A DNA stretch of 64,000 nt from Lacrimispora amygdalina (GTDB lineage: Bacteria; Bacillota; Clostridia; Lachnospirales; Lachnospiraceae), in assembly GCF_003432035.1 (NCBI RefSeq), contig NZ_QOHO01000064.1, positions 25,352 to 89,351 of the forward strand. The letters are read 5' to 3'. This document shows, piece after piece, positions 33,950 to 42,413 of the stretch. Position numbers and translations under genes: made by a program. How positions within the stretch are numbered: position 1 is the stretch's first letter; each line of letters opens with the position of its first letter. The notes below the pieces were generated by a model. The model was given only the letters and a program-made list of their open reading frames with translations, had not been told where the DNA came from and searched no databases.

Positions 33950-34285
33950 CTATCTGCACAAGTCTGCAAACATTTTTTCCAGCGCTTTCATTTCCTGTTC
34001 ATAAGTAGCCGGTGGCATTGTTTCTGCCTTCCGATTCCTCCAGGCATTGTATATGCGCTTTTGATCCTTGTTGAAATTCTTAATTACGTTCTTATCTGTC
34101 TCTGCTCGGATCGCCACAACTCGCCCCAGAGGAGTTTCAGGATCAATTCCGGCTATCAGGGATTTAAACTCATCCCAGCTAACAGATTCAAATTCTTTTG
34201 TTCGTATTCTCAACCCGTACTGCGTTAAAAAACTGGATACAATCAAGTCCCAGTCTTCAAATAGATCGTAGTACGGGTCACTGCT
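33950..34285 (-). CDS. tail assembly chaperone, frameshift extension (GT part)
   Basis: The frame from 34285 to 33950 (SSDPYYDLFEDWDLIVSSFL... to ADLCR, 111 residues) has no ribosome binding site and no ATG. It lies +1 relative to the preceding chaperone gene, which equals a -2 slip. At 34289-34284 the codons GGA GAG let tRNA-Glu move from GAG back two bases onto another GAG, after which AGC AGT GAC CCG follow. The result would be a 209-residue fusion, as in other siphoviruses and in Mu. Confidence 0.7.
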   Translation of the reverse strand, partial: SSDPYYDLFEDWDLIVSSFLTQYGLRIRTKEFESVSWDEFKSLIAGIDPETPLGRVVAIRAETDKNVIKNFNKDQKRIYNAWRNRKAETMPPATYEQEMKALEKMFADLCR

Positions 34286-34577
34286 CTCCCTGGCTGGCTG
34301 TTTCTCCCATAACCAAGCTTACTGCTTCACTTATTACAATCATAAGATCCTTTGTATTAATTCCCAGCTTAACAATCTCTGCTTTTGCTTTCTCTGTAAA
34401 CATCATTTCATAAGCCTGAAGCATTTCAGCCAAATTGGGGGGTTCTGCACTCATAATTCCCATAACCTTTAACATGGTGGGAGCATCTGCATTTACTTCC
34501 AGTTTCTTTCCCTTAATCATCAACGAAGGATTTCCTTCAAAAGTCAACTTCTCTGTAATATCAACCACTTTTGCCAT
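34278..34577 (-). CDS. tail assembly chaperone (G part)
   Basis: 99 residues (MAKVVDITEKLTFEGNPSLMIKGK...) between the tail tube and tape measure genes, the invariable place of the G chaperone. It ends SQGEQ-stop, and the codons just before the stop contain the probable -2 slippery site. The short form and the fusion together coat the tape measure protein during tail assembly. Confidence 0.8.
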   Translation of the reverse strand: MAKVVDITEKLTFEGNPSLMIKGKKLEVNADAPTMLKVMGIMSAEPPNLAEMLQAYEMMFTEKAKAEIVKLGINTKDLMIVISEAVSLVMGETASQGEQ

Positions 34578-34591
34578 CTGTAACTCCCTCC

Positions 34592-35059
34592 TTATACTTT
34601 AGCTGCTGTTGTTTTTGTAGTTGTTGTCGTTTCTGTGAACGTTGGTTTACCCTTGCACTTAACTTCAAACTCCAGCGCATCAACCGCCGTACTATCGCCA
34701 CCTGCAGGAGTGGTCACATTGATAATTGCATCAAAAGCCACCTTTGCTCCGGATGGCATTTCCCATTCAAACGGAGCCACTACATCATTACCGGATTTCC
34801 ATGCAAGACCTGCAACATAATCATTGCCCGGATCGCCATAGGTACGTTTACCCTGGAAAGAGAATGATAACTTTTTACTGGTCATCATTGCATCTCCCCA
34901 GCCCTCATGCTCCATGGCGTTCCACTCTTCTACGCCTCCTTCAATACTGGGGGCAAAATTCGTCAGGTTGGCAATCATGGTCATTGTATCTTTAAGTCCG
35001 TTTAAGCCGACTTTAAATTTATTATTATTTACGGGATATACTTTAGCAGTACAGTCCAT
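34592..35059 (-). CDS. major tail tube protein
   Basis: 155 residues. Order (before the chaperones, after head-tail joining genes) and beta-rich sequence (KFKVGLNGLKDTMTMIANLTNF, KLSFSFQGKRTYGDPGNDYV) fit the major tail protein of siphoviruses. Its Thr-rich end (TETTTTTKTTAAKV) is a flexible tail. Confidence 0.85.
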   Translation of the reverse strand: MDCTAKVYPVNNNKFKVGLNGLKDTMTMIANLTNFAPSIEGGVEEWNAMEHEGWGDAMMTSKKLSFSFQGKRTYGDPGNDYVAGLAWKSGNDVVAPFEWEMPSGAKVAFDAIINVTTPAGGDSTAVDALEFEVKCKGKPTFTETTTTTKTTAAKV

Positions 35060-35064
35060 ATTTC

Positions 35065-35475
35065 TTACCTGTTCCTTTCATAAATAAAATCCAGCCAGAT
35101 CACATATTCATACACTCCTGCATCATCTGTCCCTACGTCCTGCGGTTCAGGAACCATCAGGTGCAGGTAATTGATAAGGGTATCTCCTATGGTAAGGCTG
35201 GTAACACTTCTTAGTTTCTCAAACAGCTCAAAAGCCGCTCTCTCTGTTTCGTCCTTACTTTTATTCCAGTGGACCAGAAGAGAAACCGGCTTCGTATCGT
35301 AGGTGGTGCATTCCAATCCACCAATGGCAATATTGGCAGGTCCAGAAGACGGCCGGCTATAAACTCCAATGGATTTCTGACTTTTATTATCCAGTTTCCC
35401 CATGTAGACGTTATCATCTGTAGCAATGTTCAGGCTAGATATGTACTGGCGTACATCTTTTAAAGACAGCATCAC
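35065..35475 (-). CDS. minor capsid / tail completion protein
   Basis: 136 residues (LKDVRQYISSLNIATDDNVYMGKLDNK). Matches in position and pattern the Minor_capsid_3-like proteins that finish the tail terminator in clostridial phages. The start ATG is doubled (ATGATG). It overlaps the next upstream gene by 4 bp. Confidence 0.7.
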   Translation of the reverse strand: MMLSLKDVRQYISSLNIATDDNVYMGKLDNKSQKSIGVYSRPSSGPANIAIGGLECTTYDTKPVSLLVHWNKSKDETERAAFELFEKLRSVTSLTIGDTLINYLHLMVPEPQDVGTDDAGVYEYVIWLDFIYERNR

Positions 35476-35852
35476 ACACCACCTACTTTCTTATATAACT
35501 TCTTAAATTCCTTTGGCGCAAAATCTGCCTTGCTTCCTCCAGGTAACCAATCTTCATACCACCGTCCTTTTGCATTTGGGTTCTCATGGGTTTGGAAATT
35601 ATATTCCGGGTGAAAATACAAACGCCTTGCATAAGGAGTACTGGTTACAAGTTGAACCTTTCCTCTGGAGGAATCGGAATAATCAGCAAAGAAACTTTCC
35701 CCTTGAAGATTTCCTGTATCAAACGGCATAACCTGCGCCTGAAGAACCTCCGTGTGCAAAGCTTCTGCAGTCAGCTCTAAAGCTGTTACGGCAGCCTGTG
35801 TCAGTTGCCGGATCCGTGGCATATTCATTTTAACCGTTGATTTCACCTGCAT
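35472..35852 (-). CDS. head-tail joining protein (HK97 gp10 / Minor_capsid_2-like)
   Basis: 126 residues from the ATG at 35852, 8 bp after GGAGG; it overlaps the stop of the upstream gene. The end TSTPYARRLYFHPEYNF and GRWYEDWLPGG is characteristic of gp10-type connectors. Function: joins the head completion ring to the tail. Confidence 0.8.
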   Translation of the reverse strand: MQVKSTVKMNMPRIRQLTQAAVTALELTAEALHTEVLQAQVMPFDTGNLQGESFFADYSDSSRGKVQLVTSTPYARRLYFHPEYNFQTHENPNAKGRWYEDWLPGGSKADFAPKEFKKLYKKVGGV

Positions 35853-36190
35853 TAGATTACCTCCAATGTGCAAAAGTTTACGGTACCGTCCGGATTCCGG
35901 TTCTTAGTCCCCTGCTCGATCCGCCTCTCTTCCCCAAATACAGTAACGGTACCCCCGCTTAAGGTTGGGAAGTCTGGCGCAATATCATCAGGAAACATGG
36001 CCGTTCCGGTTATCTGGACCAGCTTCTTTTCTGCTGTAAGGATTGTCTTTGCCCTGTCCTGAAAGTTGCACTTTAAATCTAAATCAGCCATATATTTAGG
36101 CTCTCCCAGGTTGTTAGTCTCTTCACTTTCAAGGTGGACCTTTATATTTGTCTTACATAGGCTTTTCGGTACTAAACATGGGTATTTCAT
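35852..36190 (-). CDS. head completion protein (Minor_capsid_1-like)
   Basis: 112 residues (MKYPCLVPKSLCKTNIKVHLE, CNFQDRAKTILTAEKK). The sequence YMADLDLKCNFQDRAK and the strand TVTVFGEERRIEQGTKNRNPDG suit the stopper protein that follows the gp6-like connector. Order supports it. Confidence 0.75.
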   Translation of the reverse strand: MKYPCLVPKSLCKTNIKVHLESEETNNLGEPKYMADLDLKCNFQDRAKTILTAEKKLVQITGTAMFPDDIAPDFPTLSGGTVTVFGEERRIEQGTKNRNPDGTVNFCTLEVI

Positions 36191-36194
36191 AGGA

Positions 36195-36581
36195 TCACCT
36201 CGCTAACCGGCAGCACAGGCCCGTCTGGGACAGCTGTGCGTATACGTCTCGTTTCATTGCCACGCCTTTATCCATAAACACATTCCAAGAGCTCCCAAAC
36301 TGCGCCGACACTCCGTTGATACTGTAGCTGGACAGGATTGTGTTGATCTCATCAGCGTTTTCATGCTCGAAATCTGCCTGCAGACATACCACTTCCTGAA
36401 TGACTTCCTGTTGAAACTCGGTCAAATTGGAAAATCCCCGGCCCACAATACGGTTGTAGGTCAGGGAATCAATATGGCGGCTGGCTTGACGGAGTGTTCT
36501 CTCCAGTTGATCATCTGGTACCGTGCTGCCTTTATAGATTTCTTTGTAATAATCCGGCGTTACATAGGGAACGTAGGTCAT
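36195..36581 (-). CDS. head-tail connector (gp6-like)
   Basis: 128 residues from the ATG at 36581, one base after the stop of the previous gene; an in-frame GTG at 36590 is the alternative. Helical sequence ASRHIDSLTYNRIVGRGFSNL then FQQEVIQEVVCLQADF is typical of gp6/YqbG adaptors that dock on the portal. Confidence 0.8.
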   Translation of the reverse strand: MTYVPYVTPDYYKEIYKGSTVPDDQLERTLRQASRHIDSLTYNRIVGRGFSNLTEFQQEVIQEVVCLQADFEHENADEINTILSSYSINGVSAQFGSSWNVFMDKGVAMKRDVYAQLSQTGLCCRLAR

Positions 36582-36582
36582 C

Positions 36583-36855
36583 TTACTCACCTGCTTTCTG
36601 GCTCGCAGATTTTCCTTTCTTTACTTCCTTATCAGGTTCTTTCTCTGCATTTTCTTCCGGGGCTTCAGGATTCTCCTGTTGGGGTTCGCCCTGATCTATG
36701 GCAGGATCTCCTAATTCTGGAAGATTCTCTACTTCATACCCATGGCTTTTGAACCAATGTAACAGGCGAGGATCCTCTGTCTCTCCCACGCCGTTTAAAA
36801 AAGGTACGCTGGCGGACGTACCTGTATACTGTTTGTTGGGTGCAAATACTTTCAT
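36583..36855 (-). CDS. small head protein with acidic, disordered end
   Basis: 90 residues. Residues 1-45 form a small fold (MKVFAPNKQYTGTSASVPFLNGVGET, HWFKSHGYEVENLPEL). The rest is Pro/Glu/Lys-rich and disordered. Genes of this kind directly follow the capsid gene and may decorate the head. The domain around FKSHGYEV resembles head fibre or adaptor proteins; not certain. Confidence 0.6.
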   Translation of the reverse strand: MKVFAPNKQYTGTSASVPFLNGVGETEDPRLLHWFKSHGYEVENLPELGDPAIDQGEPQQENPEAPEENAEKEPDKEVKKGKSASQKAGE

Positions 36856-36867
36856 GGAAACCCCTCC

Positions 36868-37827
36868 TTATTTTACTTTAATATTACGGAATGCCCCAGC
36901 GGCTTTGGAAGCCTTTAAGGCGATTGCTGCGTTCATTTCCACTTCACCCGTCTTTACTGCTCCTGCCGTTGTAAAGTCAGGAAGCCAGGTCTGCACCGGC
37001 GCTACTCCTGCAAAGGACACGCCGTGAAGTCCATCAAGCGCCAGCCTTGCTGCAAAGAGGGATGTGGTTCCTTTGGTTGCATCAATGTTCACCACTTCAT
37101 CATTGGTTCCCGGTTTTGCTCCCAGATCTACGAAAGGAATATTTCCGTAAGCTTCCACGTTGGTTCCCCAATCACTCTTTGTCACCTGATACATGGAGGC
37201 GCGTCTTGCACATGCTCTCAGTTTGGAGATCAGTTTGGTGTTGCCTGCAATGAAAGAGGGTTCTCCATCAAGTCCGCGAAGGAATTCATCAAGCATATCC
37301 AGGAAGTATTGGAAATTATCCGTTACCATCTGGGATGTGGATAAATCAATAACTGATGCACCAGTATTGTATTCTGTTGAACTGCCAGCCAGGGCCTTTT
37401 CCAGACCATCAAAAGCATTACTGTCCACCGCACTGTCGCCATTAATAAAGGTATCATTAAACAATGCCTGAGCCGCCTTGATTTTCTGGGACTGCTGTAA
37501 ATCGATTTCAGATACGATACCTCCCATATTGGCAATAACACGGTCAATCTGATAGGATCCACCAAACACCTTAATATCCACGGAATGACGCTCCTTGGTC
37601 ACCTCATGAGGTGTATACTCCTTATTGATCTCACGGAACTGCGCCGTAGGCTGTGTTTTTAATCTGGTGTAGGAATAAGTAGGTGTTGCTCCGCCTCCGG
37701 TTGGTGAAACGGCATCATCGAACGTGATATGATCCAGGATCCAGTTAGACTTTCTGAATTCATCAATCACCCCGATCTGCAGGTCATCCTGCACATTTTT
37801 TCTTGCTTCTTCTAACGTAATAGCCAT
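36868..37827 (-). CDS. major capsid protein
   Basis: 319 residues following the scaffold gene. HK97-like signatures: RKSNWILDHITFDDAV in the N-arm, VDIKVFGGSYQIDRVIANMGG for the spine, GNTKLISKLRACARR, and the P-domain strand GNIPFVDLG. Ribosome binding site GGAGATG. Forms the head shell. Confidence 0.9.
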   Translation of the reverse strand: MAITLEEARKNVQDDLQIGVIDEFRKSNWILDHITFDDAVSPTGGGATPTYSYTRLKTQPTAQFREINKEYTPHEVTKERHSVDIKVFGGSYQIDRVIANMGGIVSEIDLQQSQKIKAAQALFNDTFINGDSAVDSNAFDGLEKALAGSSTEYNTGASVIDLSTSQMVTDNFQYFLDMLDEFLRGLDGEPSFIAGNTKLISKLRACARRASMYQVTKSDWGTNVEAYGNIPFVDLGAKPGTNDEVVNIDATKGTTSLFAARLALDGLHGVSFAGVAPVQTWLPDFTTAGAVKTGEVEMNAAIALKASKAAGAFRNIKVK

Positions 37828-37849
37828 AGTCTTTTCATCTCCTTAATTT

Positions 37850-38455
37850 TTATTTAGATGGCATCTGTGCCTGAAGCGCTGCTTCAATGGCAGATTTCAT
37901 ATTTACCTTTCCATCATCGGTTTTGGTTCCTCCCTGGGACTGCTGACCGGGTGCGCCAAGAGGGCGGAACCCTGTATTCTTTGCTGGTTCTGCCTTTTCT
38001 TCTTTAAATAGAAACGGTTTAGATTCCTTTATGGACTTTAACTGCTCTTCCAAACCAGTTACCTTCCCATCATCAGAAAGAATCAGCTTAGACTTATCGA
38101 ACAAGCCAGTTACCAGATCTGCGTCCTGAGCAGACTCGGCAATGGCCAGCTTAATGGCAGTGGAAAGTTTTAACTCCTTCATGTCAGCTTCGTTTTTCTC
38201 TAAGGCTGCTTTGTTTTCTGCCTGCAGGGTTTCGATCTGTTTTTTCAGCTCCGCATTGTCCCCGCTGTTCTTCTTTAAATCTTCCAGCTGCTTATCCCTG
38301 TCCTTGATATCCTTTTCAAGCTGTCCCTTTACCTGATTGGCTGCGTCATAATCAGTTTTAGGTACGTAAGATTCCAGCTCCTTTTTTGAAGCCTCTGCTG
38401 CTTTGGCTGCCTGATCCTCACTAATTCCCAGTGCGATAAATGCTTCTTTTTTCAT
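37850..38455 (-). CDS. capsid scaffold protein (GP20-like)
   Basis: 201 residues from the ATG at 38455 with AAGGA upstream. A long coiled coil (residues about 20-100: KGQLEKDIKDRDKQLEDLKK, AELKKQIETLQAENKA) and a basic C-terminus are typical of Phage_GP20 scaffolds that direct capsid assembly and then leave or are digested. Confidence 0.88.
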   Translation of the reverse strand: MKKEAFIALGISEDQAAKAAEASKKELESYVPKTDYDAANQVKGQLEKDIKDRDKQLEDLKKNSGDNAELKKQIETLQAENKAALEKNEADMKELKLSTAIKLAIAESAQDADLVTGLFDKSKLILSDDGKVTGLEEQLKSIKESKPFLFKEEKAEPAKNTGFRPLGAPGQQSQGGTKTDDGKVNMKSAIEAALQAQMPSK

Positions 38456-38570
38456 AATCTCATCCTTTCTATGCAATAAAATAACGCCCAGGTTATCCTG
38501 CGCGCTTTATCTGTAATAATTTTTAATTATATCGGATCCTCTCTTATCCGGTTCATACTGCCTCCGATCT

Positions 38571-38587
38571 GTTGCGACGGTCGCAAC
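38571..38587. repeat. 17-bp palindrome, same as 25313-25329
   Basis: GTTGCGAC-G-GTCGCAAC, exact copy of the site before the endolysin gene. Located in the short gap in front of the scaffold gene. See the related sites at 25296, 52548 and 62642. Confidence 0.55.
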
Positions 38588-38616
38588 TTTTGAATATAAG
38601 AATACCGTACCTCGGA

Positions 38617-38730
38617 CTAATGAAAACACTTATATATTTTCCATATCACAGTTATCACTGCAAGTATTAACCATGTTATCAGTAAACAAGTCTTGATTAT
38701 AAAATACATTTGTATCATAGATTTCTCCAT
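38617..38730 (-). CDS. 37-residue membrane peptide
   Basis: Starts at 38730 with GGTGG seven bases upstream and encodes MEKSMIQMYFIIK followed by one membrane span (TCLLITWLILAVITVIW) and a short basic tail. Unrecognised. It lies in the 590-bp stretch between scaffold and minor head genes with two other mini-genes. Confidence 0.45.
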   Translation of the reverse strand: MEKSMIQMYFIIKTCLLITWLILAVITVIWKIYKCFH

Positions 38731-38765
38731 AAAAATACCACCGGCCATTTTACTGACAGATGGTA

Positions 38766-38891
38766 TTAAATCCTTCCTTGCTTTTTTAGTTCTTTAATTT
38801 CTTCTGGCATGAGCTTAATAGGACATGCTGGCATTGAAAGCCTGTCTTTATACGCCTCATAGGCTTCTTTTTCTTTCTCTGACTTATTCAT
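38766..38891 (-). CDS. 41-residue charged mini-protein, paralogue of the next one
   Basis: Ends PIKLMPEEIKELKKQGRI, closely matching the end of the neighbour at 38939 (PKKLTEEEIENLRKAGRL). Starts at 38891; the ribosome binding site (GGAG) is a little far away. The shared C-terminal helix suggests a tandem duplication. Confidence 0.5.
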   Translation of the reverse strand: MNKSEKEKEAYEAYKDRLSMPACPIKLMPEEIKELKKQGRI

Positions 38892-38938
38892 GGAATAATT
38901 TTTAACTCCAATCTACTTATTTTACAATAGAACTACCT

Positions 38939-39070
38939 TTAGAGGCGACCAGCTTTTCTAAGATTTTCTATTTCTTCTTCTGTAAGTTTTTTGGGTTTTA
39001 ATGGCTCTGCCATTTTTTCTTCCCAGTTTTTTCTTTCTTCTTCATTCATTTCGTCCGGATATGAACTCAT
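38939..39070 (-). CDS. 43-residue charged mini-protein
   Basis: The ATG overlaps the stop of the minor head gene as ATGA with GGAGG in front, so it is very probably translated. N-terminus MSSYPDEMNEEERKNWEEK, C-terminal helix KKLTEEEIENLRKAG. No function known. Confidence 0.6.
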   Translation of the reverse strand: MSSYPDEMNEEERKNWEEKMAEPLKPKKLTEEEIENLRKAGRL

Positions 39071-40707
39071 GGCACTACCTCCAGTTCCACTTTATCTTCT
39101 TGATTTAATATTACTCTGTATACGCAGTCTTTGTCAAGGAGCAACTCCCTTTGTTGAGGAAATTTACTGACTTTTTCAATATATGCTCCTGCTGTTCCTT
39201 TTGGCGCAAATATAGCAATTTGATACTTCTTTTTTAATGCCCTTCCTGGTATCACTGAAGTACTTACAAATTGTTGCCAGGTAAATATATCTCCTGTCTT
39301 AAATCCCGTCAAAGGATTAATGTCCATATTTCTATAACAAATTATATCTTGTTTAAGTCTATGCTTCTTCAATGCTCTCGATATCACATCTGAGTACTTC
39401 ATGATTTCATAATTTTTTTCCATATCTCCCCTTAGCATTGCATTAAGCTTTAAATAAAATTTGTTATCATCAGGCTCAAAGGAATTATAGGTATACTTAC
39501 TTATTGCATGGGATTCCTCATCTGTAAGGAGTCCTATCCACTCGTCATATTCTTCTCTAAGTACCTTTACTACCTCCTGTTGTGGGACAGCCCTAAAATT
39601 AGCCAGCGGCTTCTTTGATCGCATATATGCATTACTATCTATATCCCCGGTTTTAAACCTGATATGATTCCACTGTTTAGCTTTCCTTTCATAGTGCTGT
39701 TGATTTTCTTCATCTAAGGAATATTCCGCAAGCCTGCCATACTTATCCGCCTGTCTCTGATTGTATTGCTGATCCTGCTCCTGCTTATAAGATTTTTCAA
39801 TAGATTTTAGTTCTTCTCTGGTCCAGGTATCTTCTGCTGTAGATATCCCAGGAAAATATGTGCTGTGACTATCTTTGCACCTTGGGTGATAGAGTCCTCT
39901 TGCAATGGCTGCGCTCATAAGGGGATACGGACCATCAGAAGCCTTACCTCCACTCCACACATCGTCAATCAGAACTTTTCCTACAAACGGGAGACACTTG
40001 GGACAGGGGTTTCCTCGCTTGTTCACAATCACGGTACTGATTCCCCATTCCTGACGTTTCTCCCCCTCTCCCTGCAAGTAGGCCCGCTTACTGGCTGTCC
40101 GGATTGCCATGTCCGCATAGTCTGACAGAACATGGCGTGCACCATTTTTATACTCCACACAGTTAAGCCCACGGGAAAGCATATCCTTGGTAGCCATATC
40201 CACTGCCTTTTCATAAGTACCCGCCCCAGAGTTAGCATACACCTGGGCATTAAAAATAGCCTTACGATACTGGTCATTGGCCATTCGTAAGACTGCTGTT
40301 TCTGCTTTCTTCATATCATTACCGGTCGCTTTGATCAGGGCATCCAGCTTCCGGATATTAAGTTTAAAAAACTCCGCCTGCATGGCTGCCGAAGCGGGCT
40401 TATAGTTTTTAAAGCCGTTCTTGATAGCCCGGAGGATCTGCGTCTCCTGCTTCATACCTCCCTGCTGTCTGGCCTGCCAGATAAGCTCCCCGATCTGGGC
40501 ATTTATGTTTTTAAACTGCTTGCTGTACTTCTTCTGATTTTCCAGCTTATATTTCTCCAGAGCCTTAAGCTGCTCTGTCTGCCACATGGACCAGTCATAA
40601 CCTTCTTTAAGTTCCTCAGCTTTATGCCGGTCCATATTCCGGATCATGGATGAGATAAGTTCCTGCTCGATCGCTTCAAACGCAGCGGAGATATCATACT
40701 CATTCAT
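39067..40707 (-). CDS. minor head protein (Phage_min_cap2) fused to an ADP-ribosyltransferase
   Basis: 546 residues. About 1-290 is the minor head protein: helical, with a zinc-like motif NPCPKCLPFVGKV and GLYHPRCKDSHSTYFPG. About 380-546 is a VIP2/C3-type ADP-ribosyltransferase: Arg459 (ICYRNMD), the Ser-Thr-Ser strand at 482-484 (FVSTSV) and Gln519-x-Glu521 (QRELLL), the catalytic loop. The Q-x-E form is that of enzymes modifying Asn or other residues, such as C3. Such a domain could enter the cell with phage DNA and modify a host protein. Confidence 0.88.
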   Translation of the reverse strand: MNEYDISAAFEAIEQELISSMIRNMDRHKAEELKEGYDWSMWQTEQLKALEKYKLENQKKYSKQFKNINAQIGELIWQARQQGGMKQETQILRAIKNGFKNYKPASAAMQAEFFKLNIRKLDALIKATGNDMKKAETAVLRMANDQYRKAIFNAQVYANSGAGTYEKAVDMATKDMLSRGLNCVEYKNGARHVLSDYADMAIRTASKRAYLQGEGEKRQEWGISTVIVNKRGNPCPKCLPFVGKVLIDDVWSGGKASDGPYPLMSAAIARGLYHPRCKDSHSTYFPGISTAEDTWTREELKSIEKSYKQEQDQQYNQRQADKYGRLAEYSLDEENQQHYERKAKQWNHIRFKTGDIDSNAYMRSKKPLANFRAVPQQEVVKVLREEYDEWIGLLTDEESHAISKYTYNSFEPDDNKFYLKLNAMLRGDMEKNYEIMKYSDVISRALKKHRLKQDIICYRNMDINPLTGFKTGDIFTWQQFVSTSVIPGRALKKKYQIAIFAPKGTAGAYIEKVSKFPQQRELLLDKDCVYRVILNQEDKVELEVVP

Positions 40708-40711
40708 ATGA

Positions 40712-40933
40712 TCACCTTCCGTTTGCTAAAACTTTATATCCCCGTGCCTTAAACTGCCGGGTAAGTTCTTTCAGCTGGGTAATGCTTTTGCACTTATCAC
40801 ACCGGAGCTCTGCATAACCCTTTTTTTCAACGGCGTAAATGCCAAATGGAACCTGCTCACTTGCTACTTTCAGGAGCCCCTGGTACTCGATCTGGCTCAT
40901 TTGGTACGGGCGGTTCATCACCTTCACTTTCAT
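40712..40933 (-). CDS. small phage protein with a Cys pair
   Basis: 73 residues (MKVKVMNRPYQMSQIEYQGLLK, then CDKCKSITQLKELTRQFKARGYKVL). It overlaps the end of the portal gene by 77 bp and ends 4 bp before the minor head gene. A CxxC pair suggests a zinc or redox site. Unknown role. Confidence 0.6.
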   Translation of the reverse strand: MKVKVMNRPYQMSQIEYQGLLKVASEQVPFGIYAVEKKGYAELRCDKCKSITQLKELTRQFKARGYKVLANGR

Positions 40934-42413
40934 CTACCTTTACCCCTTCCGTATTTAGTCCAGGCTCTTCTGTTTCAAAGATCCCCTGCTCAATCTTGAT
41001 CCGCTTGACTTCCTCTGCCTTTTCATCTTCTGTCAGAGTATCGCCGTACATTTCATCTATGGACTTCTCTATGCTCATGACTCCACTGGTTCGCGCCTTA
41101 CCGACCGTCTCCACAACGGCATCAAAGCCCGGAGCTGCATACTCTCCAAACTTGACGGAAACCTTATACTCCCCAAGAGCCTTTTCCTGCATCTGGTCAT
41201 AAGTCATCATAATTTTGCTTACCAGCTCAGGGAGAACTTTGCACAGCACCTTAACCAGTGTTCCTCTGGTATGAGTGGTGATCTTTTCCTTTTCCCTCTG
41301 GCTTTCTGCATTGTCCGTCTTTTTCAGATCAATGCCAAGAGTAGCCGGAGAAATGATCCCCTGCAGAACCAGATCCAGAAAGGAAGTATAGCTGTTTAGA
41401 TACGCTTCGTAAGATATCTGGGGCTGAACTACTTCAATTTTATCGCTGTAACCTTCTTTCTTTACTGCACCGATGGCTATGTAATCATTATCAAACTCAT
41501 TCGGTTCTATCAGCTGCCCTGTATTGGGATTCCTGGGAACCATATCCTCAGGAATGTACCGGTTGACTCTTCCTTTTCTCACCGCATCAAGCCACTGGCT
41601 GATCACTTCGTCCAAAGCGTCCAGATCGTCCGTCTTTCCCTCAAACAGCGCTTTCCCTCGCCCCTTCCACTTACTTGATGTGAAAAAGATAAGGGGTACC
41701 CCCATGATGTATTCTCCATCATAAGCGGTGTCTTCATAAATTGCTGTTTCCGGAAGAGTCTTAAGCGGAACTTCTCCACCGGCATCATCAAAAAGTTTAT
41801 AAAGCACATACCCTTTTCCGTAAGTCTCCTCTAAGCGATATTCCTTTTCTTTGTTATCCGGATATGAGTAATTTGTGGAAAAGACAATCTCGGTTAACCT
41901 GCCCCGCTGATATTTGTACTCCACCCGATCCGCCTCATAAAATTCTATGATCGGATATTTACTGACCTGATCCAAACTTATTTTAAAAGCGCCATCACCG
42001 GCTGACAGCGCGCCGGCCACCGCTTCGCCCAGGAGTCCTTCAAAGTCATTATCCTCTGCAATCTGATCCCATAATTCCTTTAAAGGTTGATTATCCCCTT
42101 TTTCTCCAAAGCTGATATCGTTTAGATCTGCAGTTATAATATCCTTAAATCGATCCACCACGATTCCTACAATGCCGGAATGGATCTTTCTTACCTTCCG
42201 GTATGGAACGGAAGCCCAGAACCTTGCCTTAAACACATCACAGTAAGCGGTCTGTTTGAAAAACTGTTCCAGCTCTGACGGATCTCCACGGTACCAGATC
42301 TTATTTTTTAGTACATTGCCTTGAAAGGAAAGCGGTTCTTTTATGACCACCTGCCTCTCTTTTGCTCCCACAATCTTAAGCAATTTAAAATACATATCCT
42401 TAAACCAACCCAC
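40857..42413 (-). CDS. portal protein (SPP1 gp6-like)
   Basis: 518 residues. Typical portal sequences: WASVPYRKVRKIHSGIVGIVVDRF, AGALSAGDGAFKISLD, VPLIFFTSSKWKGRGKALFEGKTDDLDALDEV and GISPATLG. Twelve copies form the DNA gate in the head. Abuts the terL stop. Confidence 0.92.
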   Translation of the reverse strand: MGWFKDMYFKLLKIVGAKERQVVIKEPLSFQGNVLKNKIWYRGDPSELEQFFKQTAYCDVFKARFWASVPYRKVRKIHSGIVGIVVDRFKDIITADLNDISFGEKGDNQPLKELWDQIAEDNDFEGLLGEAVAGALSAGDGAFKISLDQVSKYPIIEFYEADRVEYKYQRGRLTEIVFSTNYSYPDNKEKEYRLEETYGKGYVLYKLFDDAGGEVPLKTLPETAIYEDTAYDGEYIMGVPLIFFTSSKWKGRGKALFEGKTDDLDALDEVISQWLDAVRKGRVNRYIPEDMVPRNPNTGQLIEPNEFDNDYIAIGAVKKEGYSDKIEVVQPQISYEAYLNSYTSFLDLVLQGIISPATLGIDLKKTDNAESQREKEKITTHTRGTLVKVLCKVLPELVSKIMMTYDQMQEKALGEYKVSVKFGEYAAPGFDAVVETVGKARTSGVMSIEKSIDEMYGDTLTEDEKAEEVKRIKIEQGIFETEEPGLNTEGVKVDESEGDEPPVPNEPDRVPGAPESSK

